Source: Rhynchopus sp. YZ270_cl-10
Lineage: Eukaryota; Euglenozoa; Diplonemea; Diplonemida; Diplonemidae
DNA length: 64,000 nt
Direction of reading: 5' to 3'
NCBI GenBank assembly: GCA_964035575.1
Contig: OZ037909.1
Span: forward strand, 620,001 to 684,000
Shown: piece by piece, positions 31,557-41,815 of the stretch
How positions within the stretch are numbered: position 1 is the stretch's first letter
Layout: each line of letters opens with the position of its first letter
Notes under the pieces: generated by a model
Told to the model about the DNA's origin: nothing
Databases searched by the model: none
The model's input: the letters and a program-made list of their open reading frames with translations, nothing else
Position numbers and translations under genes: made by a program

Positions 31557-32234
31557 CCGATACACACCACGTAACTAAGAGTAGGTACTCGAGAACTAAG
31601 CAGGCAGACAGACGCGCAAGGAAGAGCCCACCGGCAGGGAACAGTAGGTACTCGATGAAGCACTCATGAAAGGAAGGAGCTCGAGTACCCATATCTATTT
31701 ACCAGATGAGAGATACATACCACAGACACCTCAGACACAACAATTACGGAGAAGATGAGGCAAGCAAGACGACATAGAAGAGGAGGAGACGGGAGACACA
31801 CAACACAGGGCACATAGAATCAGTCTGCAGAGGTTAACAAGATAAACACAAGCCACACGTGTGTAGGCACCACCACAGCAAAGAAACACACAACACACAA
31901 AAACCCGTCACAGCCAGAAGAAGTCGTAGCACCCATGTCAAGGCACTCGTGAACCGCACCTGCGGTCAGAAAAACTGTTAGGAACCGTCTGATAAGGAAG
32001 ACACCCATCAGGCAGCACACGTGCCATGACTCGGCAATAGAACCCCAATCACACAGATAACTCAAACCAGAACACGCGCAGCAGACACCGGAGGAACAAA
32101 GCGAAGAGGATGGGGTGGGAGACGCCCAACCGCGAAATGGGAGGGGGGAGGCTTTCTTTCTTTCCTTGAGGAAGAGGGGAGGGGGGTTGACTAGTCTCTA
32201 CCACCTAGGCAAACCGTAGGATATACAAAACAGT

Positions 32235-32399
32235 GAGAAATTTTTAAATGTCATGGTCACGTTTTGCATAACATTGTAATCATATCACATGATTTGTGAG
32301 TCGGTTGCAGAAATCATCTCTCATGATTTCTGAATCGGTTGCAGAGTTGGCTAGCCGAAAACAAAAAGGCTGATATTTGGTTACACAAAATATAATCCT

Positions 32400-32401
<2 letters not shown>
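32235..32401. repeat. Split direct repeat B2 (copy 1)
   Basis: Same as B1 at 28526-28692. A run of about 38 T follows directly. Confidence 0.85.
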
Positions 32402-32440
<39 letters not shown>

Positions 32441-32666
32441 TAGGAGAATAGAGAGAGGGAGAGAGGTAGAGGGAAAGTAAAATTTCTAGTCGCCATTTTA
32501 TTGCAATGCTGAAAGAGGGGGGGGGAGGGGAGGAGGAGGGGGTGAGAGTGCCTTTTTTTTTTGGTATTGGTAATACAATAAAAGTGCCATCGCTGTTTTC
32601 TCTCATCTCAACCTTGCATCAAAGGATACAGAAGGCAGGATGATCTTAGTACAGTTAAACCCCCGA

Positions 32667-32722
32667 TTTTTTTTTTTTTTTGAAAATTTGGTTGAATTAG
32701 TGCAGGAGCTCCACTATACTAT
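32667..32722 (-). repeat. S1 mini-SINE, internally shortened
   Basis: T run, GAAAATTTGGTTGAATTAG, then GGAGCTCCACTATACTA. The middle of the hairpin is missing. Confidence 0.55.
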
Positions 32723-32810
32723 GTGATGCCATTTATTGATATATCCGCGGTCGGAACAGCAATCCTTCCAAAAGAGGGGAAGAAAATTTGTTGGTGCAAC
32801 CTAAATCAAA

Positions 32811-32866
32811 GAAAGGTTGGTAAGAGACCAATCCTAAGCCTCTCGAGCTTGGTGCCTTTTTTAAAA
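32811..32866 (+). repeat. S2 hairpin mini-repeat
   Basis: AGGTTGGTAAGAG, CCTAAGCCTCTCGAGCTTGG, TGCCTTTTTT. The inner stem is AAGC/GCTT. Confidence 0.55.
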
Positions 32867-33806
32867 CAAAAAGACTCAAATCTAACTTGGGGGCGGGGTT
32901 GAACTTTTTTTGGGGGAAAAACTATTATTTTGGGGAAAGGAAAGCAAGACTATTTCCAGGATTTCGGCATATCCTTTGTCCTTTGTTTACTTTTGTTGTG
33001 CTTTGTTTTCCTGTGCAGTTGTGATGTGGACAATCACTGTCAACTTTTTGTGTCTATTGCCTTTGTTTTTCGCATATTTTTTGTTTTGAGTAAATTGTTG
33101 TAACAGTGTAGTGTGCAATCTGAACAAACCCCACTTTCCCATAAAAAAAAGGGGGAGGGCGGAGGGGAAAGTCGCTGAAAGCAACGTAGCTGCTATCAAC
33201 ATTTCTTTGTTTCCAATGGTGAAGCGACAGACAGCACTTCACCCCCATAACAGGTCCTTTTTTGAATAACACTTTTTACCATTGCCTTTTCTCTAACTGA
33301 AACCAGGCCTTTTGCTAACTTTGGGATTTTCCCCAGGAATGGCATGATGGTCAAAAAAAAATAATTTCCTGGAAAAAAAGTACATTCCGAGCTTTCCCAC
33401 CTGGTAAAAGCGGTCGTCGCGCGCTTCGCGCGCGCCTCCCTGACAGCCACAGGGTGGAGAGGCGAAGGGTCAGCTTTGCAAGATAACAAAAAAAAAAACG
33501 GAATATAATCCTTTATTAACGGTGCTTGGTCTTGCGCCTTACGTACACTAACCGTACAAAATCACTACGTCTTCCAGAAGCAGGGGCTGTTGCAACGGTT
33601 GGGTCACTTTGAAATAACGATGGTCAAATTTTTGCAGCTTGGGTCAAGTTTCATTTCTGGCTGCAAAATGTAAGGGAATCCCCTTAGGTATTGTAAAATG
33701 GCACCGTAGGCAGGAAGAAAATGGCGTACAGCGCGAGCGAAGCGAGCGGGAATTTTTTTTTTTAGGTATACCTCCGCGAGCGCAGCGAGCAGAAAATTTT
33801 TAAGGT

Positions 33807-34180
33807 GCCATCATGCCATCATGCCATCATGCCATCATGCCATCATGCCATCATGCCATCATGCCATCATGCCATCATGCCATCATGCCATCATGCCATC
33901 ATGCCATCATGCCATCATGCCATCATGCCATCATGCCATCATGCCATCATGCCATCATGCCATCATGCCATCATGCCATCATGCCATCATGCCATCATGC
34001 CATCATGCCATCATGCCATCATGCCATCATGCCATCATGCCATCATGCCATCATGCCATCATGCCATCATGCCATCATGCCATCATGCCATCATGCCATC
34101 ATGCCATCATGCCATCATGCCATCATGCCATCATGCCATCATGCCATCATGCCATCATGCCATCATGCCATCATGCCATC
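33807..34180 (+). repeat. 8-bp satellite (ATGCCATC), about 47 units
   Basis: Perfect head-to-tail ATGCCATC over 374 bp. Because 8 is not a multiple of 3, all three forward frames read the same octapeptide, so open frames here mean nothing. Reverse-orientation copies (GGCATGATGG) follow at 34235-34255 and 34285-34303. Confidence 0.95.
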
Positions 34181-34644
34181 TGGGGGGAAATCCCCAGGTT
34201 ACGGAGAGCGAAAGCCCTGCCCCACCACCCCCCGTGGCATGATGGTGGCATGATGGAAAAAAAAATAAAAAACGCCTAAAAACGTGGCATGATGGCATGA
34301 TGGTTAGCAAAAGGCCTGAACTGAAACTGAACAGAAAAAAATAAAAAAGAAACGAAGAAACTAGACAATATCATCCGCCAACTGATCTTGATAACAATAA
34401 AAATAACAGTATTTTTCGTTGAACGCAGCACGATCTGAACGTTGGCTTTTCTCTTGTTGTCTAGTTTCTTAATACACTGCGTGTTAGGAAAAAGAGGAAA
34501 AAAATCTACTACGTGCGTATGCGCACGCTTTATGGGAATCGGGAGAAAAAATGAGGGAAAAACCAGGAATATTGAGGGACAGTACAAAAAGAACTCTCTC
34601 TCTCTCTCTCTGCACCAATACAATTTCACCACACCCCTCCTTTT
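34181..34644. other. 3' flank of SAS-6
   Basis: Contains inverted stray copies of the 8-bp unit, then AT-rich sequence with a CT-repeat near 34593. No gene seen. Confidence 0.45.
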
Positions 34645-36654
34645 TTATGCCGTACTCCCTACGGGACCTGCTACGGCGCTGACAAAGAAATTGCTTGGGG
34701 TGTTTGTGTGGGGTGCTTGAGGGACACGCCCACCTGCGGCAGAGGCCTTGGCAAGAGACATGACGAGACTTTGCGTATGCGATGGCGAGGCTGTGAGGAT
34801 TGTTGAGCGCGGGTTAGCGCTAGCGTTAGTGTGAGCGTCAACAGCGGGAGCGGGACGGGGGAACCTTGCAAGGCTGGAGGCTGGGGTTGGGCTTGAACTC
34901 ACTTTCTCTGTATTATGAAGAGAGGCTGTCTCACGCATGGTAGGGGTGTACACATGCGAGGGAGAGGCGGTGTGGACAGGCTCTGCCCCTTCTGCCCTTG
35001 GCGGTGTCGACGCAACACCACTCTTGAGTGGGGTGGGCAACGGGGCACGCACCACCTCCCGTACACCCCCGCTGTATGCACCCTGGAAGCCGCGGTTTCT
35101 GCTGTGATATTCGATGCATGTGTTCGCCTCGTTCAGCTCCTTGCGAAGCTTCTCGCCGTCCTCCGTCAGACCCCTGATCTGCCTCTCATCCTCCGCAGCC
35201 TTAGCATGGGCGCGTTGCAGGTCTGCCTCCAAAGAGCGTTGCTTCTCCTCCAGGCTCTTCGCCTTTTCGTTGCTGTTTGTTGATGTTTTCTGCAGCGTGT
35301 CGCGGAGCGCCTTGAGGTCCTGCTGTTTGGCAAGAAGCTGCTTGATGATATGCTGTGATTTGGTGAACTGTGTCTTCATCTCTTCATATTGCTTACGTAC
35401 AGTGTCTTCTTGAGACCAGGCGCGAGCGAGTTCAAGTTGTTTGTCTTCAAGAGATTGAGCGTTGGCAGTGTTTCTTTCACGTTCAATGGCAAGAGTAGCA
35501 GTCAGGCTTTCATTTTGGGATTGGCTTTGGACTAAGGAGATTACTTTGGTTTGCAGTTCTTTGTGGGTGTCTTGGAGTTTTGTTTCGAGATCGGTGCGTT
35601 CGGTTTCGAGGGTAGATATGAGGGTGGCTTTGCGACGTGCTTCTGCGGCACTTTGGATCATTTGGTCGTCCAGGTCTTTGATGCGCATTCTTGCAGCACT
35701 CAGATCGGTCTTGAGCTCGGCTACCTCTTGCGTGCGCTGGCTAAGCGCTGCGGCTTCGTCGTCGAAGCGGAGTCTTAAGGAGCTGTGCTCCTGAGAGGAT
35801 AAGTCTGCAGCCCGGGTCAAACGCTCCTGGTGATGTGTGAGAAGCTCCCTCTCCCGCCGTTCTGCTTCGCAAAGAAAGTCTGATTTGCATTTGACCAGAT
35901 CAGTCTCCAGTGTATCCCGCTCATGCCGGAGTGACGCCACCGCCCCCTCCAGCGACGCCATCTTCCCATCATGCTCAACACGCAGTGCACCCAACTCCGT
36001 CTCCGTCCCACTCAGCTGCGCGCTAATCCTCCTTACCTGCGCCGCAAGGAACTGCTTCTGCCCACAATCCCCTTCCTTCACCAACGCAATCCCAAGCACC
36101 TCGCTGTCCCTATATTTATCAGACTCACAAAAGCTGAAACGGTGGTCATTCCCAAGATGCAATTTACACCCCCGAGAGAGAACGCGGTCAGAGGCAGATG
36201 CGGTTGTCTCAATAGAGGCACGCTCTTGGAGGAGGTTGACGAGAACTGAGGGGAAGGAGACAAAGTCGAAACGGAGACCGTTTTTGTCGCGGAACTGAGG
36301 GAAGTCTTCTTCGAAGATGGTGGCGGTAAGGAGCAGGTAGGGGTTGTTTGGGGAGGTGATCCTGAGGTGCACCTGCCGCCGCATGGTCGAGGTGTCTCGC
36401 TGTTTCAACTGCTGCTGGGGCTGTGTGTTCACGGTCTCCAAGGACGGAAAGGTACCCCCCGCCATGACGCACAACGTCAACTCCTCCATCGCCTGCTCCC
36501 TCCCCTCCTCCTGCACAGCAACCGGCACACCCCCTTCAAACAAACACACCACGTCGTCGTCCGCCTCCTCCACGCGCCGCACCACAGACCCCCCACGCTC
36601 TGACACCCCTCTCTGTGGAGTGCCACTCGGTGGCCCATGCGCTGCACTCCACAT
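34645..36654 (-). CDS. SAS6: SAS-6 centriole/basal-body cartwheel protein
   Basis: 669 aa, one exon. I chose the Met at 36654; 41 codons upstream of it form a Leu/Phe/Ser-rich frame extension that looks untranslated. Residues 37-47 (CLFEGGVPVAV) match the start of the SAS-6 head. RITSPNNPYLLLTATIFEED (98-117), GLRFDFVSFPSVLVNLLQE (126-144) and LGIALVKEGDCGQKQFLAAQ (187-206) follow the family pattern (DFxxFPxxLxxLL; LxLxPGNDxxxKKFLA). A long coiled coil runs from about 205 to 515, ending in the helix KELNEANTCIEYHSRN. A Ser/Pro/Thr-rich tail of 140 residues follows. SAS-6 head-to-head rings set the ninefold symmetry of the centriole, so the organism builds basal bodies. Length is close to animal SAS-6. 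Confidence 0.9.
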   Translation of the reverse strand: MWSAAHGPPSGTPQRGVSERGGSVVRRVEEADDDVVCLFEGGVPVAVQEEGREQAMEELTLCVMAGGTFPSLETVNTQPQQQLKQRDTSTMRRQVHLRITSPNNPYLLLTATIFEEDFPQFRDKNGLRFDFVSFPSVLVNLLQERASIETTASASDRVLSRGCKLHLGNDHRFSFCESDKYRDSEVLGIALVKEGDCGQKQFLAAQVRRISAQLSGTETELGALRVEHDGKMASLEGAVASLRHERDTLETDLVKCKSDFLCEAERRERELLTHHQERLTRAADLSSQEHSSLRLRFDDEAAALSQRTQEVAELKTDLSAARMRIKDLDDQMIQSAAEARRKATLISTLETERTDLETKLQDTHKELQTKVISLVQSQSQNESLTATLAIERERNTANAQSLEDKQLELARAWSQEDTVRKQYEEMKTQFTKSQHIIKQLLAKQQDLKALRDTLQKTSTNSNEKAKSLEEKQRSLEADLQRAHAKAAEDERQIRGLTEDGEKLRKELNEANTCIEYHSRNRGFQGAYSGGVREVVRAPLPTPLKSGVASTPPRAEGAEPVHTASPSHVYTPTMRETASLHNTEKVSSSPTPASSLARFPRPAPAVDAHTNASANPRSTILTASPSHTQSLVMSLAKASAAGGRVPQAPHTNTPSNFFVSAVAGPVGSTA

Positions 36655-37201
36655 CTTAGATGAAAAAAAATTGAGGAGAAAGTTGGAGGATGAGGAGGAG
36701 GTGTACGTTTTGCTAAGACGATGAATGGGAGGAAGTAAAGTGAGAAAAAAGTGTAAAGCTCGGGGGGGGGGAAACAAAAGAGTAGTTGAAACGTGCTAAG
36801 ACGCATGTCAGTCGAGCTCAATGCAAAGGGTGGCCGTACCGTAGTCTGTTCACAACCACTCGGCGAATCACACGACCTCTTCATACCCCAGCCTTTTTTA
36901 ACGGCCACCGTGGGAGCATAGCGGGGACCCTAAGGGCAATCATGGCTCAGCTTGTAAACGAATATGTAAGGGAAACATAGAAAGGGGAGCAATGAACGAA
37001 ATGTGTAGCATAGGAGTGGGGATGTGGGAGAGAGAGAGAGAGAGAAAAAAATTGGAGTGGACTTTGGTTTGTTCGTTACTGATGGTTCTTTTTTTGGTTG
37101 TCGATTTTTTTTTGAGATTTTTTTTGGGAGGGGGAGAAAGGGGGATATGGGATACATTTGGTGTGCATTTTGCTGGTTATGGGGAGGGGCTTGCTTGTCT
37201 T

Positions 37202-37251
37202 GTTTGAAAACTTGGTTGTAATAGTGTAAGCACCCGAAGGATGCACTCCAC
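37202..37251 (-). repeat. S1 tRNA-like mini-SINE
   Basis: TTTGAAAACTTGGTTGTAAT, AGTGTAAGCACCCGAAGG, ATGCACTCCAC. Keeps the CCCGAAGG loop of the full-length copies. Confidence 0.65.
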
Positions 37252-37610
37252 AAAAGTTTTTTTGTCTGACAAAAAAAAATATTTTCTTTTTTGATAATTG
37301 GTTGGTTGAGCGTAGCCCCCATTTCAGACAGTCTTCACTATCCTTTTTTATTATTTTTGGAAGCTCTTGTTTTTATTATTTTCTGAGACTTGTGTTTTAA
37401 AATTGCATTTTTCCGCCAACTGATCTCTAATTAACGCGACGTAGGAAAGAATAGCTTTCGATGTACAGAGTCAAAAAAAGAAAAATGGGTGCATTTTAAA
37501 TTTGACTTTGACGCAAAAAAAATGTGAAAATGGAACCAAAAGGTGGGTTAGTCGTCGTCAAAGGATCTAAACGCTGGCGGTGTTAGCTTTTTTTTTTGTT
37601 TTTGTTTGGA

Positions 37611-37682
37611 TTTTTTTTTTGATAAATTGGATCAGTGTCGTTGCCTCGGTTATGTTACCACAGTTGTGCAATTTCCACTGTT
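37611..37682 (-). repeat. S1 tRNA-like mini-SINE, long-loop variant
   Basis: T run, GATAAATTGGATCAGTGTCG, a longer loop, GTGCAATTTCCACTG. Outer stem CAGTG/CACTG and inner TTGC/GCAA persist although the sequence has changed. Confidence 0.55.
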
Positions 37683-38105
37683 TTTTCTGTTCTTCTTTAT
37701 TCATAAACACTTCATCTTTTTTTTGTAAGGGACACACATACACTAAATAATGGGGAAACCGACACAATCATTACTGGAAACCAGCCCTGTTCAGTCTCTA
37801 TGACGTGATGTGACAAATACCATGAAAGAAAAGGAAAACTTGAATCGGTTCAAGAAAAAAAAGGGTTGGGGAAGAAAAGGCTTCGGTGGAGGTGCCTGGA
37901 CAATGCAGCGCATCAAGCGAAAAAAAAAAAGATACGACAAAAAACAAAGTGCAGTTGAGAGCGCAAACACCTAACCGATGCCTCACGCAGGCATTGTATT
38001 GCCAAAAAAATACCCCCTCACATCCCCCAAAGTTGTTGTTTGATACCATGTGCGTGCACAAATTAGGAACGCAACGTGCAGGCGTCCAGAGAAACAAAAA
38101 GGTGT

Positions 38106-38150
38106 CCTGAAATACAAAGCCCTGTGACAGTGTACCTTGGTGTATGACCA
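38106..38150 (+). repeat. S3 mini-repeat
   Basis: CTGAAATACAAAGCCCTGTG, ACAGTGTACCTTGGTGTATG, ACC. No A tail remains. Confidence 0.6.
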
Positions 38151-38500
38151 GAACATCATAGACCCGCGACAATGCTTTCAATGTTTGAGAAAGAAAACTA
38201 AACACAACATTATACCAACTGATCTATTGTTTGAGGCGCTGGGGCGAACAGCGTCACACATGATGATGTCTTCCCCCATCCCCCTACCTCCCTGTTCCTT
38301 GTATACCTGATCCCAAAATCCGTTTCCCGTTCACGGCAAACATTTTCATTGGTTGAGAGAAGAAGGGCAAATGGTTTGTTCAACAAAAAGAAGTGTTTTT
38401 TTTCGAAGAATTGGAACACCACAAGATTCTCGCTTCATACTGCAATCAACCAAAATGTTATTCAAAAAAACAAGATACATTTAACTTTCACCCCAAAAAA

Positions 38501-38542
38501 ACACGGTTAAGATGAACACTTAGCCCCTCATGATTAGTCTAA
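38501..38542 (+). repeat. S2 hairpin mini-repeat, degenerate
   Basis: CGGTTAAGATGAACACTTAG, CCCCTCATGATTAGTCTAA. Weak inner stem. Confidence 0.45.
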
Positions 38543-38547
38543 AAAGC

Positions 38548-38643
38548 GTGCATGGGGTTACTCTGGCATCACATAGACGCGTTGTGGTATAGTGGAGTGC
38601 ATCCTTCGGGTGTCTGCACTAATACAATCAAGTTTTCAAAAGA
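38548..38643 (+). repeat. S1 mini-SINE, full-length copy
   Basis: GCATGGGGTTACTCTGGCAT, A-box match TGGTATAGTGG, hairpin GTGCA...TGCAC around CCTTCGGG, then AAGTTTTCAAAAG. Best pair with 18692-18791. Confidence 0.75.
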
Positions 38644-38647
38644 AAAA

Positions 38648-38675
38648 GTTGACTTGAAATACAAAGCCTGCTTTG
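38648..38675 (+). repeat. S3 mini-repeat, truncated
   Basis: TTGACTTGAAATACAAAGCC only; directly follows the S1 copy. Confidence 0.5.
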
Positions 38676-39368
38676 AAAAAAACTGATGAAAATGTGTCCC
38701 CCTCCTGCACAGATCCTCTTGGATGCAAGAGGGAGAGAGAGCACGCTTCTCATAAAATTTGATTGTTGGCAATAACCATTATTTGCTGGAGTGATTAAAA
38801 GGGGATAATCGAGAAAAAGAGGGAAGCCTTTTTTAGGATAGAAAAAAAAAAAAAGGACAGAGAAGGAAGACACCGATCACCCCCCTCAGAAAGGGGGGGG
38901 AGAAAGGGGTCGTTATTTTTTTTTTTTCCAATGAACCAAGTAACGGAGTAGGGAAGATAATAAAACAACATCTGTTTTTTTTTCCACACCTAATAAAAAA
39001 GGGGGAAAAGGCGGGGAGTTTTGGTTTTTTTTTTTTGAAATAAGTGAGCGCCGCTGAGAAGATGGGAAACTAGCGCGGCTGATACACTGAGATTTATTTT
39101 GTTGAAAATAAAAGGGGGAGACATGGTGAGTGAAAGTGAGATTTTTGTTTTTGTTTTTTTTTTTTTTTTTTTTTTTTGTTGTTTTTTTTTTGTTTTAGGT
39201 TGAACCTACTGGGGGGGGCCGAATACAAGTCCCCTGCCGAATACAAGTCCCCGCCAAATACAAGTCCCCCTTTTATTTTGGCCGTTTTCATAAAATATAT
39301 TTTAGAATACAAGTCCCTACACGGAGTACCAGTAGGGGGTACTCCAGTGTAGGGACTTGTATTTAGCA

Positions 39369-40727
39369 CAGGGCGCGCGCTAACTTTTCGGAAATTTCCC
39401 GAAAAAATGGATATCGGGTCCAAAAAAATGTACCCACAGGAAGTATGTGAAGGGGGCAGAAAAATCAGGGTCATGTTACATTTCCGAGAAAATCCCGGGC
39501 TGTGGTGGGGGATATACGGAAAAATGGACAAAATTTTGGTGACTTAAATTTTCACAAAATATGAACCCATACTCGTAAACAAGGGTCATTTTCAGGTCTT
39601 TCGGACAGCCAGTACACAGTACACAGTACACAGTACACAGTACACAGTACACAGTACACAGTACACAGTACACAGTACACAGTACACAGTACACAGTACA
39701 CAGTACACAGTACACAGTACACAGTACACAGTACACAGTACACAGTACACAGTACACAGTACACAGTACACAGTACACAGTACACAGTACACAGTACACA
39801 GTACACAGTGCACAGTACACAGTACACAGTACACAGTACACAGTACACAGTACACAGTACACAGTACACAGTACACAGTACACAGTACACAGTACACAGT
39901 ACACAGTACACAGTACACAGTACACAGTACACAGTACACAGTACACAGTACACAGTACACAGTACACAGTACACAGTACACAGTACACAGTACACAGTAC
40001 ACAGTACACAGTACACAGTACACAGTACACAGTACACAGTACACAGTACACAGTACACAGTACACAGTACACAGTACACAGTACACAGTACACAGTACAC
40101 AGTACACAGTACACAGTACACAGTACACAGTACACAGTACACAGTACACAGTACACAGTACACAGTACACAGTACACAGTACACAGTACACAGTACACAG
40201 TACACAGTACACAGTACACAGTACACAGTACACAGTACACAGTACACAGTACACAGTACACAGTACACAGTACACAGTACACAGTACACAGTACACAGTA
40301 CACAGTACACAGTACACAGTACACAGTACACAGTACACAGTACACAGTACACAGTACACAGTACACAGTACCCATTACCGTGACTTCACCGGCCAACACC
40401 GGAAAACACCGGCAAACATGGTCAAAATCAGGTGGAATATACATAAGTACATCATGGGGGGGTAGGGAACAGGTAGCGCCGCAGGCGCACGGTACCCAAC
40501 TTTTTTCTTTTTTCTTTCCCCTTTTCTCTGCTTTCTTTTGATTGCGCGAGCCGATTGCTCTCCACGGTGGGGTCACATGTGTGTCCAAAAACTCTCTGAA
40601 GTGCCCTTACTGTACAATATGGGATTCTCTGATTTTCTTAAGGAAATCGTGTAATCAAAAAATTTTTGTACCGCGAAAAAACCTCGAAAAAACCGGGTGT
40701 GAGGGTGTGGATTTAGCGCGCGCCCTG
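39369..40727. mobile_element. hAT-type element nested inside the TA-flanked element
   Basis: Ends CAGGGCGCGCGCTAA and TTAGCGCGCGCCCTG, with identical 8-bp flanks ATTTAGCA at 39361-39368 and 40728-40735, as expected for hAT. The 1359-bp body has no transposase; more than half is a heptamer satellite. A piece related to the H repeat (near 39530-39600) and a GCGCCGCAGGCGC palindrome (near 40474) are also inside. Confidence 0.88.
39610..40371 (+). repeat. Heptamer satellite CAGTACA, about 109 units
   Basis: 762 bp of perfect CAGTACA units with one visible variant base (G for A at 39810). Open frames in both strands across it are artefacts of the repeat. Confidence 0.97.
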
Positions 40728-40950
40728 ATTTAGCATACTGTAAAAAAAATAATTTTTTGCGACAGGCAAAATCCTTTTAGGGACTTGTATTCAACAGATC
40801 ATAAAATATTTATACAATAATTTTATGTTTGAAAACCCCCCTAAATAAAGCGCTGACATGGTGAATACAAGGGGGGGGGACTTCTATTCGACCCCCCCCA
40901 GTAGATAAGACGATCCTTTATCGCCATTTGCTTTTTTTTCTTCTTTTTTC

Positions 40951-41008
40951 TTTTTTTGATAAATTGTTGGAGTAGTGTAGTTGCCACAGTTGTGAAATTT
41001 GCACTTCC
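40951..41008 (-). repeat. S1 tRNA-like mini-SINE
   Basis: T run, GATAAATTGTTGGAGTAGTG, TAGTTGCCACAGTTGTGAAA, TTTGCACTT. Just outside the TA-flanked element. Confidence 0.6.
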
Positions 41009-41564
41009 CCCTTTTTTTTGAAATATTGGTAGTGCGCTTAGTAGAGTACACACAAAGGCCCTTCTCCACTAAACGCAAAATTTTATTTTATTTTTGGTAC
41101 AATAGCAAATGATTCTTTTATTACTGTCTTCCTCTCACACATTCGAGAACGCCATTATTTTTAATGACCGTTCTGAGTACTTCTCCTGTTGTTGCGCCAG
41201 TTGGCGTACTGTTTCTTTTTTCTGTTTGTTTGGTTTTTTTTGGTTTTGGTGAGAGCAATTCACTTCTTCTCGCTGCAACTGAGAGAAATCGTCTCTGGAA
41301 GAAAAAAATATAAAGACGATTCCTACTATCACTTACCCACGAGATTCAGGAAAAATAAAAGAAAAGTTGGGAAGATAGAAGCTGAACCCTCGAGTTTAGC
41401 CACCCGAAAAGTTTTGAAGATTATCCTAAGCCTCACACTTAGTCACCTAATAAAAGAACATAAAAGGGAAAACCGCCACATTTTTTTTTTTTGGCAGATA
41501 ACAACCTACGCACGGACAGAAAGCAAGGGAGTAAATCCCTTTTCCAAAACACAACACGCGTTCT

Positions 41565-41595
<31 letters not shown>

Positions 41596-41815
41596 GGATT
41601 TTTTTTGTTTTGTTTTGAACAAAGAACTGAGATGGATAGAAAGCACCTTAGTTGCGCTGCATGTTTTAAGAAGAAAAAAATCTCTTTTGTGACAAAAAAA
41701 AAAAATGCTGTTATTTCCACAACACTTTTTATTTTGACACACGTAATGGTTCCCCCTTCTACCTTACCCACCCTACCCGCTTCAAGCGGGACATACACAT
41801 AGCACAACACAATCA
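41009..41815. other. Intergenic, one S2 copy
   Basis: AT-rich 3' flank of the PanB-PanE gene with long T runs. Holds an S2 copy at 41403-41449 (CCTAAGCCTCACACTTAGTC). No gene seen. Confidence 0.45.
41403..41449 (+). repeat. S2 hairpin mini-repeat
   Basis: GAAGATTATCCTAAGCCTCA, CACTTAGTCACCT. The stem CTAAG/CTTAG is short. Confidence 0.55.

Larger units (their letters stand above)
26914..32401 (-). mobile_element. Tyrosine-recombinase retroelement (DIRS/Ngaro-like), broken or non-autonomous
   Basis: About 5.5 kb bounded by split direct repeats: A1 26914-27106, B1 28526-28692, A2 28693-28885, B2 32235-32401. A1 and A2, and B1 and B2, look identical by eye, so the last insertion is young. Short stretches near 27210-27320 align with the recombinase region of the copy at 49.5-56.4 kb. 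No long open frame remains. A segment near 29090-29370 is repeated in diverged form at 30130-30410. A 13-unit tandem array lies near the B2 end. It reads as a fossil, or as a non-coding passenger of the same family. Confidence 0.8.
32402..33806. other. Intergenic, repeats only
   Basis: Long T run, then an S1 copy at 32667-32722, an S2 copy at 32811-32866, a doubtful S1 near 33084-33140, a CGCGCGCTTCGCGCGCG palindrome near 33417, and GCGAGCGAAGCGAGCGGG-type repeats near 33735 and 33775. No gene seen. Confidence 0.5.
36655..39208. other. Intergenic, repeats only
   Basis: No gene seen in about 2.5 kb. Contains S1 copies (37202-37251, 37611-37682, 38548-38643), S3 copies (38106-38150, 38648-38675), an S2 copy (38501-38542) and many A/T or GA tracts. 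Confidence 0.5.
39209..40901. mobile_element. 1.7-kb TA-flanked TIR element hosting another element
   Basis: Ends CTGGGGGGGGCCGAATACAA and, complemented, CTGGGGGGGGTCGAATAGAA, each flanked by TA (39207-39208 and 40902-40903). TACAAGTCCC is repeated directly and inverted near both ends, including a near-perfect hairpin at 39306-39363. No ORF of its own. Most of its length is a nested hAT-type element. TA flanks suggest a Tc1/mariner-like or related family. Confidence 0.7.

Noticed and set aside
33807-34280. Long open frames (MPSCHHAI repeats) across the octamer satellite
   Set aside because: An 8-bp unit gives the same octapeptide in all three frames; there is no other coding sign.
39552-40588. 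Long open frames (TVYCVLC repeats) across the heptamer satellite
   Set aside because: A product of the repeat itself, open on both strands, inside a transposon.
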